From: Bacteroidales bacterium UBA5266
GTDB lineage: Bacteria > Bacteroidota > Bacteroidia > Bacteroidales > WCHB1-69
Assembly: GCA_002411545.1 (NCBI GenBank)
Contig: DHTG01000043.1
Coordinates: 1 to 21,238 of the forward strand
Reading direction: 5' to 3'
DNA length: 21,238 nt
The notes under the pieces: generated by a model
The model's input: the letters and a program-made list of their open reading frames with translations, nothing else
Databases searched by the model: none
Told to the model about the DNA's origin: nothing
In this document: positions 14,578 through 21,238 of the stretch, piece by piece
How the letters are laid out: each line of letters starts with the position of its first letter
How positions within the stretch are numbered: position 1 is the first letter of the stretch
Made by a program: the position numbers and the translations under genes

Positions 14578-16857
14578 GTGATATTAAAAAAACTTTCACT
14601 TTTAGTAACGTTTTCGTTTCTTATACTACAACTTAGCTTACTATCGCAAAATAGTATCATAAGGGGTTTTGTCTATGATAAATCAAACGGCGAACCTATA
14701 CCCTATAGTTCGATTTATGTGATTTCTGAAGGGATAGGCGTTGTTACCGATGATAATGGTTATTTTGTATTGACGAAATTAAAGGAAGGTTCCCATCGTT
14801 TAAAGATATCCTATATGGGCTATGATTCCTTAGTAGTAGAAGTATCACTAAAGAAAGGGGAAGTTGCTAATGAAAAATTTTATTTAGAGAGGACGAGTGT
14901 AGAAATAGAAGGAGTTGAAATTACTGCTCAGAGACAAATTCTTAAAACCGAGACTTATGTTTCCGTTCAGCGAGTAAGTCCTAAGCAGATATCACAGCTT
15001 CCCAGTATAGGAGGTATACCTGATTTAGCGCAATATTTGCAAGTATTACCCGGTGTGATTTTTACCGGAGATCAGGGGGGACAACTGTATATACGCGGAG
15101 GTACACCTATACAAAACAAAGTCTTACTCGATGGTTTGATTGTTTACAATCCTTTTCATTCCATTGGTTTATTTTCGGTTTTCGATACCGATATTCTCAA
15201 AAGTGCCGATGTGTATAGTGCCGGTTTTGGATCGGAATACGGGGGGAGAATATCGTCGGTGATGGATATTAGAACCAGAGATGGTAATAGAAATCGTTTT
15301 ACCGGTAAAATTGATATAGGCACTTTTGGTTCTAAAATGCTGCTTGAAGGGCCTTTTAAAAACAAAACTAAAAACAGAAAAGAACATTACGCTTCCTATT
15401 TGTTATCCGTGAAAGCTTCTTATTTAGAACAAAGTTCTAAAATATTATACAGATATGCCAATGAACAGGGCCTTCCATATAATTATTTAGATGGATATGG
15501 TAAAATATCCATTCAAACAAACAACGGCAGCCGAATTAATTTGTTTGGTTTTAGTTTTAATGATGGAGTGAATTACCCCGATATTGCCCGTTATAATTGG
15601 AATTCTTGGGGTGCCGGAGCTAATTTTATGGTTCTTCCATCCGTTGCAAACATGATAATGGAAGGGGTTATTGCTTATTCAGACTATAAAATCGGCTTAA
15701 ATGAATCTGTGTCTCCTGATCGTAGTAGCCACGTAAATGGCTACAACTTTAATATGAATTTCACCTATTTGTTGGGACAAAATTCATTTAAATACGGCAT
15801 TGAATTTATAGGTACTTGGGTTGATTATGAATTTACTAACTTTTATGGTACCGATTGTGGGCAAAAAAGTTTTAACAGTGAATTAGGCTTGTATTTCAAA
15901 TATAAATGGATTATTAAACGTTTTATCGTCGAACCCAGTCTACGTATGCATTATTACGCATCACAAAGTTACTTTTCACCGGAACCACGTTTAGCCTTTA
16001 AATATAATTTAAGTGATCATTTTCGTCTGAAATTTGCCGGTGGATTATATACCCAAAACCTTATGGGTGCTACTTCAGATCGAGATGTTGTTAATTTGTT
16101 CTACGGAATGCTGACCGTTCCAGAAGTATTTTCGAGTCAAATTAATGAAAGAAAAGTAAAAAATAGTTTACAAAAAAGTCAACATTTAGTTATTGGAACT
16201 GAATTTGATATATATAAATATTTTAGTTTTAATATTGAAACTTATTTCAAAAACTTTTCACACTTAACGAATGTGAACCGCTATCAAATATTCGAAACAG
16301 ATGATGAGTTTATTTTGGAAACAGGTAAGGCATATGGCGGAGATATTAGTGTGAAATTTGATTATAAGAAACTCAATGTGTATGCTGTTTACTCCTTAAA
16401 TTGGGTTATCCGCGATGATGGAATCATCATTTATCGTACACATTTTGATAGGAGGCATAATATCAATATAACAACTTCTTATACCTTCGGTAAAAAAGAT
16501 GTTTGGCAATTGGATATGCGTTGGAATTTTGGAACCGGATTTCCGTTTACAAAAACAAAAGGATTTTACCCTCGTTTGGAGACCTTGACCGATATCGATG
16601 GCAATTATTATAACAATAATGAAAATATGGGCATCATTCTCGATGATATTAATGGAGGAGAACTTCCGGATTACCATCGATTAGATATTAGTATGAAACG
16701 TCGTTTTTATGTTTCTGAAAGGGTGAAAATGGAATTAATATTCGGACTTACCAATGCCTATAATTATTACAATATTTTTTACGTACATAGAGTTACTAAT
16801 GAGAAAATATATCAATTGCCCATATTGTGGAGCTTGAGTTATAATGTTATTTTTTAG
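14578..16857 (+). CDS. TonB-dependent outer-membrane receptor with CarboxypepD_reg-like domain
   Basis: 759 aa, GTG start. Residues 1-23 are a signal peptide ending near LLSQ. Residues about 27-113 are a carboxypeptidase-regulatory-like beta-sandwich (IIRGFVYDKSNGEPIPYSS, then DDNGYFVLTKLKEG and HRLKISYMGYDS), the usual N-terminal extension of Bacteroidota receptors. The plug follows (about 130-235; PGVIFTGDQGGQLYIRGG, KVLLDGLIVYNPFH, GFGSEYGGRISSVMDI), then a beta-barrel to the C-terminal Phe (LSYNVIF), the outer-membrane targeting residue. It imports an unknown ligand using TonB energy. It has no SusD partner next to it, so it is not a standard Sus-type polysaccharide system. tcdA follows after 6 bp. 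Confidence 0.93.
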   Translation: MILKKLSLLVTFSFLILQLSLLSQNSIIRGFVYDKSNGEPIPYSSIYVISEGIGVVTDDNGYFVLTKLKEGSHRLKISYMGYDSLVVEVSLKKGEVANEKFYLERTSVEIEGVEITAQRQILKTETYVSVQRVSPKQISQLPSIGGIPDLAQYLQVLPGVIFTGDQGGQLYIRGGTPIQNKVLLDGLIVYNPFHSIGLFSVFDTDILKSADVYSAGFGSEYGGRISSVMDIRTRDGNRNRFTGKIDIGTFGSKMLLEGPFKNKTKNRKEHYASYLLSVKASYLEQSSKILYRYANEQGLPYNYLDGYGKISIQTNNGSRINLFGFSFNDGVNYPDIARYNWNSWGAGANFMVLPSVANMIMEGVIAYSDYKIGLNESVSPDRSSHVNGYNFNMNFTYLLGQNSFKYGIEFIGTWVDYEFTNFYGTDCGQKSFNSELGLYFKYKWIIKRFIVEPSLRMHYYASQSYFSPEPRLAFKYNLSDHFRLKFAGGLYTQNLMGATSDRDVVNLFYGMLTVPEVFSSQINERKVKNSLQKSQHLVIGTEFDIYKYFSFNIETYFKNFSHLTNVNRYQIFETDDEFILETGKAYGGDISVKFDYKKLNVYAVYSLNWVIRDDGIIIYRTHFDRRHNINITTSYTFGKKDVWQLDMRWNFGTGFPFTKTKGFYPRLETLTDIDGNYYNNNENMGIILDDINGGELPDYHRLDISMKRRFYVSERVKMELIFGLTNAYNYYNIFYVHRVTNEKIYQLPILWSLSYNVIF

Positions 16858-16863
16858 GTTAAT

Positions 16864-17601
16864 ATGATTAAGAAATGGCAATCGCGGACTTTGTTGCTAC
16901 TTGGAGATGACAACATACAGCTATTGCGTAAAGCACATGTCTTAGTAGTCGGATTAGGGGGAGTAGGTGCTTTTGCAGCAGAAATGTTGTGTCGTGCCGG
17001 GGTCAATCGCTTAAGCCTTGTTGATGGGGATAAGATCGAAGCCAGTAATCGAAATCGCCAACTTTTAGCCTTGCATTCTACAGAGGGAAACTATAAAACA
17101 GACCTCATGAAAAAGCGTTGTCAAGATATAAATCCCGACGTCGAAATAGATGTTGTCAGCGAATTTATCAAAAATGAACGTATTACGGAAATTCTACATC
17201 AATACAATTATGATTATGTAATTGATGCTATTGATAGCTTATCGCCAAAAACGTTCTTAATCATTGAGTCATTAAAACGAAATATCCCTATTGTGAGCTC
17301 CATGGGTTCCGGAGGTAAATTCGATCCAAGTAAGATTCAAGTGAATGATATATCAAAAACACATCAATGTGCTTTAGCAGCCGCTCTACGTAAAAGGCTA
17401 CGTATACATGGAATATATACAGGAGTAAAAGCTGTTTTTTCAAGCGAAAATAATAAGCTTGCGTATATACATCCTGAGAAAGAAGATTCATTTACGCCCA
17501 AAAACATAGTAGGAACCATTTCTTATATGCCTGCGATTTTTGGATGTTGGTGTGCTTCGGTATGTTTAAATGATTTAATATCTATAAAACCAGACCATTG
17601 A
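16864..17601 (+). CDS. tcdA: tRNA threonylcarbamoyladenosine dehydratase TcdA
   Basis: 245 aa E1-like enzyme. In the family it uses ATP to cyclise t6A at position 37 of ANN-decoding tRNAs to ct6A. Visible features: nucleotide-binding GLGGVG (30-35) after a VLVVG strand, LSLVDGDKIEASNRNRQ (51-66, with Asp54 and the adenylation Arg/Gln), KTDLMKKRCQDINPDVEID, YVIDAIDSLSPKT and GGKFDPSKIQVNDISKT, the last matching TcdA closely rather than ThiF or MoeB. No zinc-binding CxxC pairs are seen, again as in TcdA. It is co-transcribed with the TonB receptor (6-bp gap), which says little about function. Confidence 0.93.
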   Translation: MIKKWQSRTLLLLGDDNIQLLRKAHVLVVGLGGVGAFAAEMLCRAGVNRLSLVDGDKIEASNRNRQLLALHSTEGNYKTDLMKKRCQDINPDVEIDVVSEFIKNERITEILHQYNYDYVIDAIDSLSPKTFLIIESLKRNIPIVSSMGSGGKFDPSKIQVNDISKTHQCALAAALRKRLRIHGIYTGVKAVFSSENNKLAYIHPEKEDSFTPKNIVGTISYMPAIFGCWCASVCLNDLISIKPDH

Positions 17602-17663
17602 GTTGGCATAGGATTTTTTTGCGATTTTTCTAAAAAAAACCATATTTCGATCGTTTTTTTTTA

Positions 17664-17671
17664 TACTTTTG
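17664..17671 (+). promoter_or_regulatory. Bacteroidota -7 promoter box for tRNA-Phe
   Basis: TACTTTTG followed by CA, 15 nt upstream of the tRNA 5' end. A TTTCG at 17645 is about 19 bp upstream and is a weak -33 candidate. Confidence 0.65.
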
Positions 17672-17685
17672 CAGCTCTGAAAAAG

Positions 17686-17758
17686 GGTGCTGTAGCTCAG
17701 TCGGTAGAGCGTCGGACTGAAAATCCGCAGGTCACTGGTTCAATTCCAGTCAGCACCA
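17686..17758 (+). tRNA. tRNA-Phe (anticodon GAA)
   Basis: 73 nt including discriminator A; CCA is not encoded. The acceptor stem GGTGCTG (17686-17692) pairs perfectly with CAGCACC (17751-17757). The D-stem is GCTC/GAGC; the anticodon loop CTGAAAA has GAA at 17719-17721; the T-arm is ACTGG-TTCAATT-CCAGT. The anticodon stem has a T-C mismatch at its outermost pair (27-43), the other four pairs being normal. It stands alone with its own promoter and a terminator 43 bp downstream. Confidence 0.95.
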
Positions 17759-17800
17759 CAAAAATTGATGCTGAATAAGGATTTACGAAGAAAAACAAAA

Positions 17801-17835
17801 AAACCGTTTCGAGTTAGAAGCGGTTTCTTTTTTTT
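17801..17835. terminator. Bidirectional rho-independent terminator between tRNA-Phe and folB
   Basis: AAACCGTTTC (17801-17810) and GAAGCGGTTT (17817-17826) pair over 10 bp (one wobble) with a 6-nt loop. On the plus strand CTTTTTTTT follows; on the minus strand the A-rich stretch 17791-17800 reads as a T-rich run. It therefore suits both the tRNA-Phe transcript and the convergent folB transcript. Confidence 0.88.
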
Positions 17836-17852
17836 GCATGTAAACGATGTAT

Positions 17853-18218
17853 TTATTCTTTCACGTCGTCGCTATTTAAGGTAACACTTACCGCTTCGAT
17901 TTTTCCTCCGAGAGGAGGACTTAATTTACGGATTTTTATTTCAATGTTATCAATAAGTGGAAATTGATTATGTATAGCGATTATGATACGATAGGCAATG
18001 TTCTCAAGTAATAAAGATGTTTTTTTTAATTCTTGAGCGATTATTTGATAAACTGTTTGATAATTAATCGTTTTGTTTAAATCATCTTCTTTTGCTGCTG
18101 TAGTAATGTGACAATCCATGCTGCAATCAACAGTGAAATAAGTACCAATTACACGTTCTTCTTTGAAACACCCATGATGTGCATAAAAATGCATGCCTTC
18201 AATTTCGATTTTTGCCAT
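17853..18218 (-). CDS. folB: Dihydroneopterin aldolase FolB
   Basis: 121 aa from the ATG at 18218. Folate biosynthesis in the cytoplasm: cleaves 7,8-dihydroneopterin to 6-hydroxymethyl-dihydropterin and glycolaldehyde. IEIEGMHFYAHHGCFKEER carries the start motif of the family, INYQTVYQIIA is the substrate-site strand with the conserved Tyr, LLENIAYRI provides the pterin-anchoring Glu, and IRKLSPPLGGKIEAVSV holds the conserved lysine and the PP-x-GG turn. Length is normal. The frame extends upstream to 18245, but that codon lies inside the -7 box (18243-18250), so 18218 is the real start. Divergent from gyrB. Confidence 0.95.
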   Translation of the reverse strand: MAKIEIEGMHFYAHHGCFKEERVIGTYFTVDCSMDCHITTAAKEDDLNKTINYQTVYQIIAQELKKTSLLLENIAYRIIIAIHNQFPLIDNIEIKIRKLSPPLGGKIEAVSVTLNSDDVKE

Positions 18219-18242
18219 CTTGAATTTTTTATTTTTTGTTTG

Positions 18243-18250
18243 CAAAAGTA
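18243..18250 (-). promoter_or_regulatory. Bacteroidota -7 promoter box for folB
   Basis: Minus-strand TACTTTTG followed by CA, 24 nt upstream of the chosen ATG; it excludes the longer reading of folB. Confidence 0.7.
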
Positions 18251-18338
18251 ATCAATTTTACCTAATTCAGAGACCTGTTTTTTGTGAAATCGTGGCGAAA
18301 AAAACAAAAGAAAAGACCATTCGTATTGTTATATTTTG

Positions 18339-18346
18339 TACATTTG
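18339..18346 (+). promoter_or_regulatory. Bacteroidota -7 promoter box for gyrB
   Basis: TACATTTG followed by CA, 34 nt upstream of the ATG at 18381. TTCG at 18320-18323 lies 19 bp before it and could serve as a -33 element. It sits inside the longer reading of gyrB (from 18336), arguing against that start. Confidence 0.7.
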
Positions 18347-18380
18347 CATAAGTTATAAAAAAACAGCAATAAGACTGATT

Positions 18381-20351
18381 ATGAATGATATAGAAAAAGG
18401 AGCGGCAGCGAATAATTATACAGCCCACAACATACAAGTATTAGAAGGATTGGAAGCCGTTCGTAAACGACCGGCAATGTATATTGGTGATACCGGTGAA
18501 CGTGGATTGCATCATTTGGTATATGAAGTTGTCGATAATTCCATTGATGAAGCATTAGCCGGTTTTTGCGATACTATCGAAGTTACCATACATGAAAATA
18601 ATTCTATTTCGGTATTAGACAATGGTCGTGGAATACCTACGGGTATGCACGAAAAAGAAAATCGTTCGGCTTTGGAGGTTGTACTTACTGTATTACATGC
18701 CGGAGGAAAATTTGATAAAGGTTCGTATAAAGTCTCCGGAGGTTTGCATGGAGTGGGAGTGTCATGCGTAAATGCCCTTTCTAAAAAATTAAAAGTAGAA
18801 GTATTTCGCGAAGGAAAGCATTTTATGCAAGAATATGAATATGGCAAACCTTTATATCCCGTAAAGATAGTGGGCGAATCAAATAAAACCGGTACTTTTA
18901 CCTGGTTTCTTCCCGACGATTCTATTTTTACACTTACAGAGTATAAATATGAAACTCTAGCTACCCGTTTAAGAGAACTTGCCTTCTTGAATAAAGGGAT
19001 TACCTTGACAATTACAGATAAAAGAAGCTGTGATGAATGTGGACACCCTACTACTCAAACGTTTTATTCCGAAAAAGGATTAGTTGATTTTATAAATTAT
19101 TTAGATGGTAACCGTGAAAAACTCATGGAAGAACCTATCTATATGGAAGGAGAAAAATCGGGAGTGCCCATCGAAATAGCCATGCAATACAATACAGCCT
19201 ATGCGGAAAATTTACATTCATATGTGAATAATATAAATACGCATGAAGGCGGTACTCACTTAACCGGTTTCCGTCGGGGATTAACGCGTACTTTAAAAAA
19301 ATATGCCGACGATCAAAAATTATTGGAAAAACTTGAAAAACAAAAAATTGAGATTACAGGTGATGATTTCCGTGAAGGTTTAACGGCTATCATTTCTGTG
19401 AAAGTACAAGAGCCACAATTTGAAGGTCAAACCAAGACGAAATTGGGAAATAGTGAAGTTGAAGGGGTAGTTAGTCAGCTCGTTAGTGAGATGCTCACCT
19501 ATTATTTAGAAGAACATCCCAAAGAAGCACGTAATATAGTCGATAAAGTAGTCTTAGCAGCTACAGCACGTCATGCAGCACGTAAAGCACGTGATCTCGT
19601 ACAACGCAAAAGCGTGCTATCGGGTTCGGGCTTACCCGGAAAACTTTCTGATTGTTCCGACAAAGATCCCGTTAATTGTGAACTCTTTATTGTTGAAGGT
19701 GATTCCGCAGGTGGTACAGCTAAACAAGGTCGCGACAATAAAACACAAGCCATTTTGCCTCTGAGAGGTAAAATCCTGAATGTTGAAAAAGCCATGCAAC
19801 ATCGCATTTTCGATAACGAAGAAATAAAGAATATCTATACTGCATTAGGTGTTACTATTGGTACAGAAGAAGATGCGAAAGCTTTAAATCTTTCTAAATT
19901 AAGGTATCATAAAATTGTAATTATGACCGATGCCGATGTGGATGGTAGTCACATTGCTACTCTTCTATTGACTTTCTTCTTCCGTTATATGAAAGAATTG
20001 ATAGAACAAGGTTATGTGTATATTGCTACCCCTCCTTTGTATTTAATTAAAAAAGGAAAAGAAGAGCAATATTGTTGGACGGAAGAAGAACGCATCGCTA
20101 TTTTAAAATCATATCAAGAACAAGGCAAAGAAAAAGGAATTTCCGTTCAACGATACAAAGGTTTGGGTGAAATGAACGATGATCAATTATGGCATACGAC
20201 TATGGATCCGGAATTCAGAACACTGCGTCAAGTGACTATTGAGAATGCAATAGAAGCCGATTATGTCTTTTCTATGCTCATGGGTGATGAAGTACCTCCA
20301 CGCCGTGAATTTATTGAAAAGAATGCTAAATATGCAAATATTGACGTCTGA
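18381..20351 (+). CDS. gyrB: DNA gyrase subunit B
   Basis: 656 aa from the ATG at 18381. ATPase subunit of gyrase, which introduces negative supercoils with GyrA. The GHKL ATPase domain includes YEVVDNSIDEALAG (Glu49 is the catalytic base position, Asn53 binds Mg-ATP), LDNGRGIPTG and GGLHGVGVSCVNALS. The transducer domain follows, then TOPRIM with IVEGDSAGG (Glu439) and MTDADVDGSHI (Asp519, Asp521), the metal-binding triad. The QRYKGLGEMNDDQLW and TMDPEFRTL motifs and the short C-terminus mark it as GyrB; ParE is the main alternative, and QRKSVLSGSGLPGKLSDC favours GyrB. It stands alone, with no gyrA or dnaA in view. Confidence 0.95.
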   Translation: MNDIEKGAAANNYTAHNIQVLEGLEAVRKRPAMYIGDTGERGLHHLVYEVVDNSIDEALAGFCDTIEVTIHENNSISVLDNGRGIPTGMHEKENRSALEVVLTVLHAGGKFDKGSYKVSGGLHGVGVSCVNALSKKLKVEVFREGKHFMQEYEYGKPLYPVKIVGESNKTGTFTWFLPDDSIFTLTEYKYETLATRLRELAFLNKGITLTITDKRSCDECGHPTTQTFYSEKGLVDFINYLDGNREKLMEEPIYMEGEKSGVPIEIAMQYNTAYAENLHSYVNNINTHEGGTHLTGFRRGLTRTLKKYADDQKLLEKLEKQKIEITGDDFREGLTAIISVKVQEPQFEGQTKTKLGNSEVEGVVSQLVSEMLTYYLEEHPKEARNIVDKVVLAATARHAARKARDLVQRKSVLSGSGLPGKLSDCSDKDPVNCELFIVEGDSAGGTAKQGRDNKTQAILPLRGKILNVEKAMQHRIFDNEEIKNIYTALGVTIGTEEDAKALNLSKLRYHKIVIMTDADVDGSHIATLLLTFFFRYMKELIEQGYVYIATPPLYLIKKGKEEQYCWTEEERIAILKSYQEQGKEKGISVQRYKGLGEMNDDQLWHTTMDPEFRTLRQVTIENAIEADYVFSMLMGDEVPPRREFIEKNAKYANIDV

Positions 20352-20794
20352 TTTTTTTATTTAATATCGTTATATTATTACGGATTATAAAAATTGTCAT
20401 TATATTCATTAGATGAAAATGAATATAAATTCGTAAAATATAAAAATATCATTCTATTTTCTTCGTTTTTTTTCTTAAAATGTGTTATGTTTTTATGGTA
20501 TTTAACCCATATTTCATAATGATATGTTAATTATTGATATTTTCTAAATATTTTCTAAATCATTTCCATGAAGTATACTCCTTTCTATTTGTTTTGGATT
20601 AATGTTATTTAAGGGAATTGATATCTCTTATGATTAAAAGATATCAAAATAGGAATTATATAATATAATAAAATAAAAATAAACATTGTTAAAAATTGTA
20701 AAACTTAAAAAAGTCTCTAATAATTTATATAGTTTTGTATCGAAATCATTAAAAATTGATATAAATACTCGAATATATTTTTCGAATTAAAACT
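20352..20794. other. 443-bp AT-rich intergenic region after gyrB
   Basis: No gene seen. It contains a perfect 11-bp inverted repeat (20400-20410 with 20418-20428, 7-nt loop), a perfect 9-bp inverted repeat (20618-20626 with 20639-20647, 12-nt loop), a perfect tandem pair of the 11-mer ATTTTCTAAAT (20539-20549 and 20550-20560), and a promoter box at 20730-20737. The first inverted repeat may act as a gyrB 3' end structure but lacks a T-run. No DnaA-box-like TTATCCACA was found. Confidence 0.6.
20730..20737 (+). promoter_or_regulatory. Bacteroidota -7 promoter box for the edge ORF
   Basis: TAGTTTTG matches TAnnTTTG, 57 nt upstream of the ATG at 20795. It lacks the trailing CA of the other boxes, so it is weaker. 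Confidence 0.45.
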
Positions 20795-21238
20795 ATGCGA
20801 AAAAGACTTATTAATTTTAAGAAGTTAACAAAGAAAAATTCTTTACATGCCTATTTACATGAGAAAAGTTTTATCTTATATTACATATCTCATAAGAGAT
20901 ATATAAATAATATTCTTTTCTTGTACGATAATTTAAAAAACTATGATGATTGTTATAACTACATCAAGGGTCCTATATGTTTTATATCCCACTCAAATTT
21001 AAATAAAAAGTTGTTGTTCCATAAATCTCTTTTCGTTAATGGAAAAGAATTTAAAAGAGGTAGTTTGTTATATTCAACTTCTTGGGTGCAGTTCAATTCA
21101 TTAAAAAAAACAATTATTTATTTCGTGGTTTTGAAGTTGAACGGAAATAATTTTTTATTAATGAAAGAGTTATTACTCGATGTTAAACAACAAATTTTAT
21201 CTTTGTGTGTAAAACGCTATAAACTCATAAAAATTTTT
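20795..21238 (+). CDS. Unrecognised basic protein, 3'-truncated by window edge
   Basis: An ATG-initiated frame of 148 codons that stays open to the last base, so the gene is partial. It begins MRKRLINFKKLTKKNSLHAY, is rich in Lys, Asn, Leu, Tyr and Phe, and has no signal peptide. A segment SLLYSTSWVQFN is followed by a hydrophobic strand-like stretch IIYFVVLKLNG. I do not recognise a family. In DNA this AT-rich a 444-bp stop-free run is well above what chance usually gives, and a -7 box lies upstream, which supports a real gene. Strong bias to A/T-ending codons fits the surrounding composition and could also mark an accessory gene. Function is unknown. Confidence 0.55.
   Translation, partial: MRKRLINFKKLTKKNSLHAYLHEKSFILYYISHKRYINNILFLYDNLKNYDDCYNYIKGPICFISHSNLNKKLLFHKSLFVNGKEFKRGSLLYSTSWVQFNSLKKTIIYFVVLKLNGNNFLLMKELLLDVKQQILSLCVKRYKLIKIF

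Noticed and set aside
14578..16857. SusCD-type polysaccharide utilisation locus
   Set aside because: No SusD-like lipoprotein, glycoside hydrolase or sensor gene adjoins the receptor; tcdA follows directly.
17313..17400. Departure of TcdA from the DPLA motif of E. coli (HQCALA here)
   Set aside because: I believe a Cys at this place is common in Bacteroidota homologues, and the rest of the motif is intact.
18219..18245. Longer FolB starting at 18245
   Set aside because: The codon overlaps the predicted promoter box, and the family start motif follows the ATG at 18218.
18336..18380. Longer GyrB starting at 18336
   Set aside because: The promoter box 18339-18346 is inside it, and GyrB homologues begin near the ATG at 18381.
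20352..20794. Replication origin next to gyrB
   Set aside because: AT-rich with repeats, but no DnaA-box-like sequence and no dnaA or dnaN nearby.

Overview
This AT-rich window reads as a piece of chromosome from a Bacteroidota bacterium, most likely order Bacteroidales. Ten transcription units are preceded by the Bacteroidota -7 promoter motif TAnnTTTG, five of them as the identical decamer TACATTTGCA. Start codons lack good Shine-Dalgarno sequences. There is a CarboxypepD_reg/TonB-dependent outer-membrane receptor, a FISUMP-type lipoprotein, LpxD (so a Gram-negative envelope) and an S1 protein with long charged tails.

Layout. 1-1966 (+): 3' part of a TrkH/KtrB-type K+ transporter, then a membrane-anchored TerB/J-domain protein. 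1944-3955 (-): tight operon of a P-loop NMP-kinase-like protein, a dCMP deaminase and a MauE/DoxX-thioredoxin fusion. 4096-5100 (-): FISUMP lipoprotein. 5501-6544 (+): lpxD. 6591-9995 (-): a two-gene operon encoding GatE then GatD, the archaeal-type Glu-tRNA(Gln) amidotransferase. 10145-10513 (+): DUF486 membrane protein. 10842-13040 (+): rpsA with a structured leader and a clear terminator. 13191-14378 (+): class III aminotransferase. 14578-17601 (+): TonB-dependent receptor and TcdA. 17686-17758 (+): tRNA-Phe(GAA) with a bidirectional terminator shared with the convergent folB (17853-18218, -). 18381-20351 (+): gyrB. 20795-21238 (+): an unrecognised ORF that runs off the edge.

Most genes are housekeeping: translation (GatDE, S1, tRNA-Phe, TcdA), nucleotide and folate metabolism (dCMP deaminase, FolB), DNA topology (GyrB) and envelope (LpxD, TonB receptor, lipoprotein). 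The most unusual content is GatDE. It is classically an archaeal signature, yet here it forms an operon with a normal Bacteroidota promoter among typical Bacteroidota genes. This predicts that the organism makes Gln-tRNA(Gln) by an archaeal-style indirect route, presumably after horizontal transfer. Other points of interest are a 4-bp-overlapping kinase/dCMP deaminase pair that looks like a split form of known fused enzymes, a multi-stem inverted-repeat element and a leader hairpin upstream of rpsA, a long imperfect hairpin before lpxD, and the edge ORF in the AT-rich region after gyrB. I saw no CRISPR array, insertion sequence or prophage.
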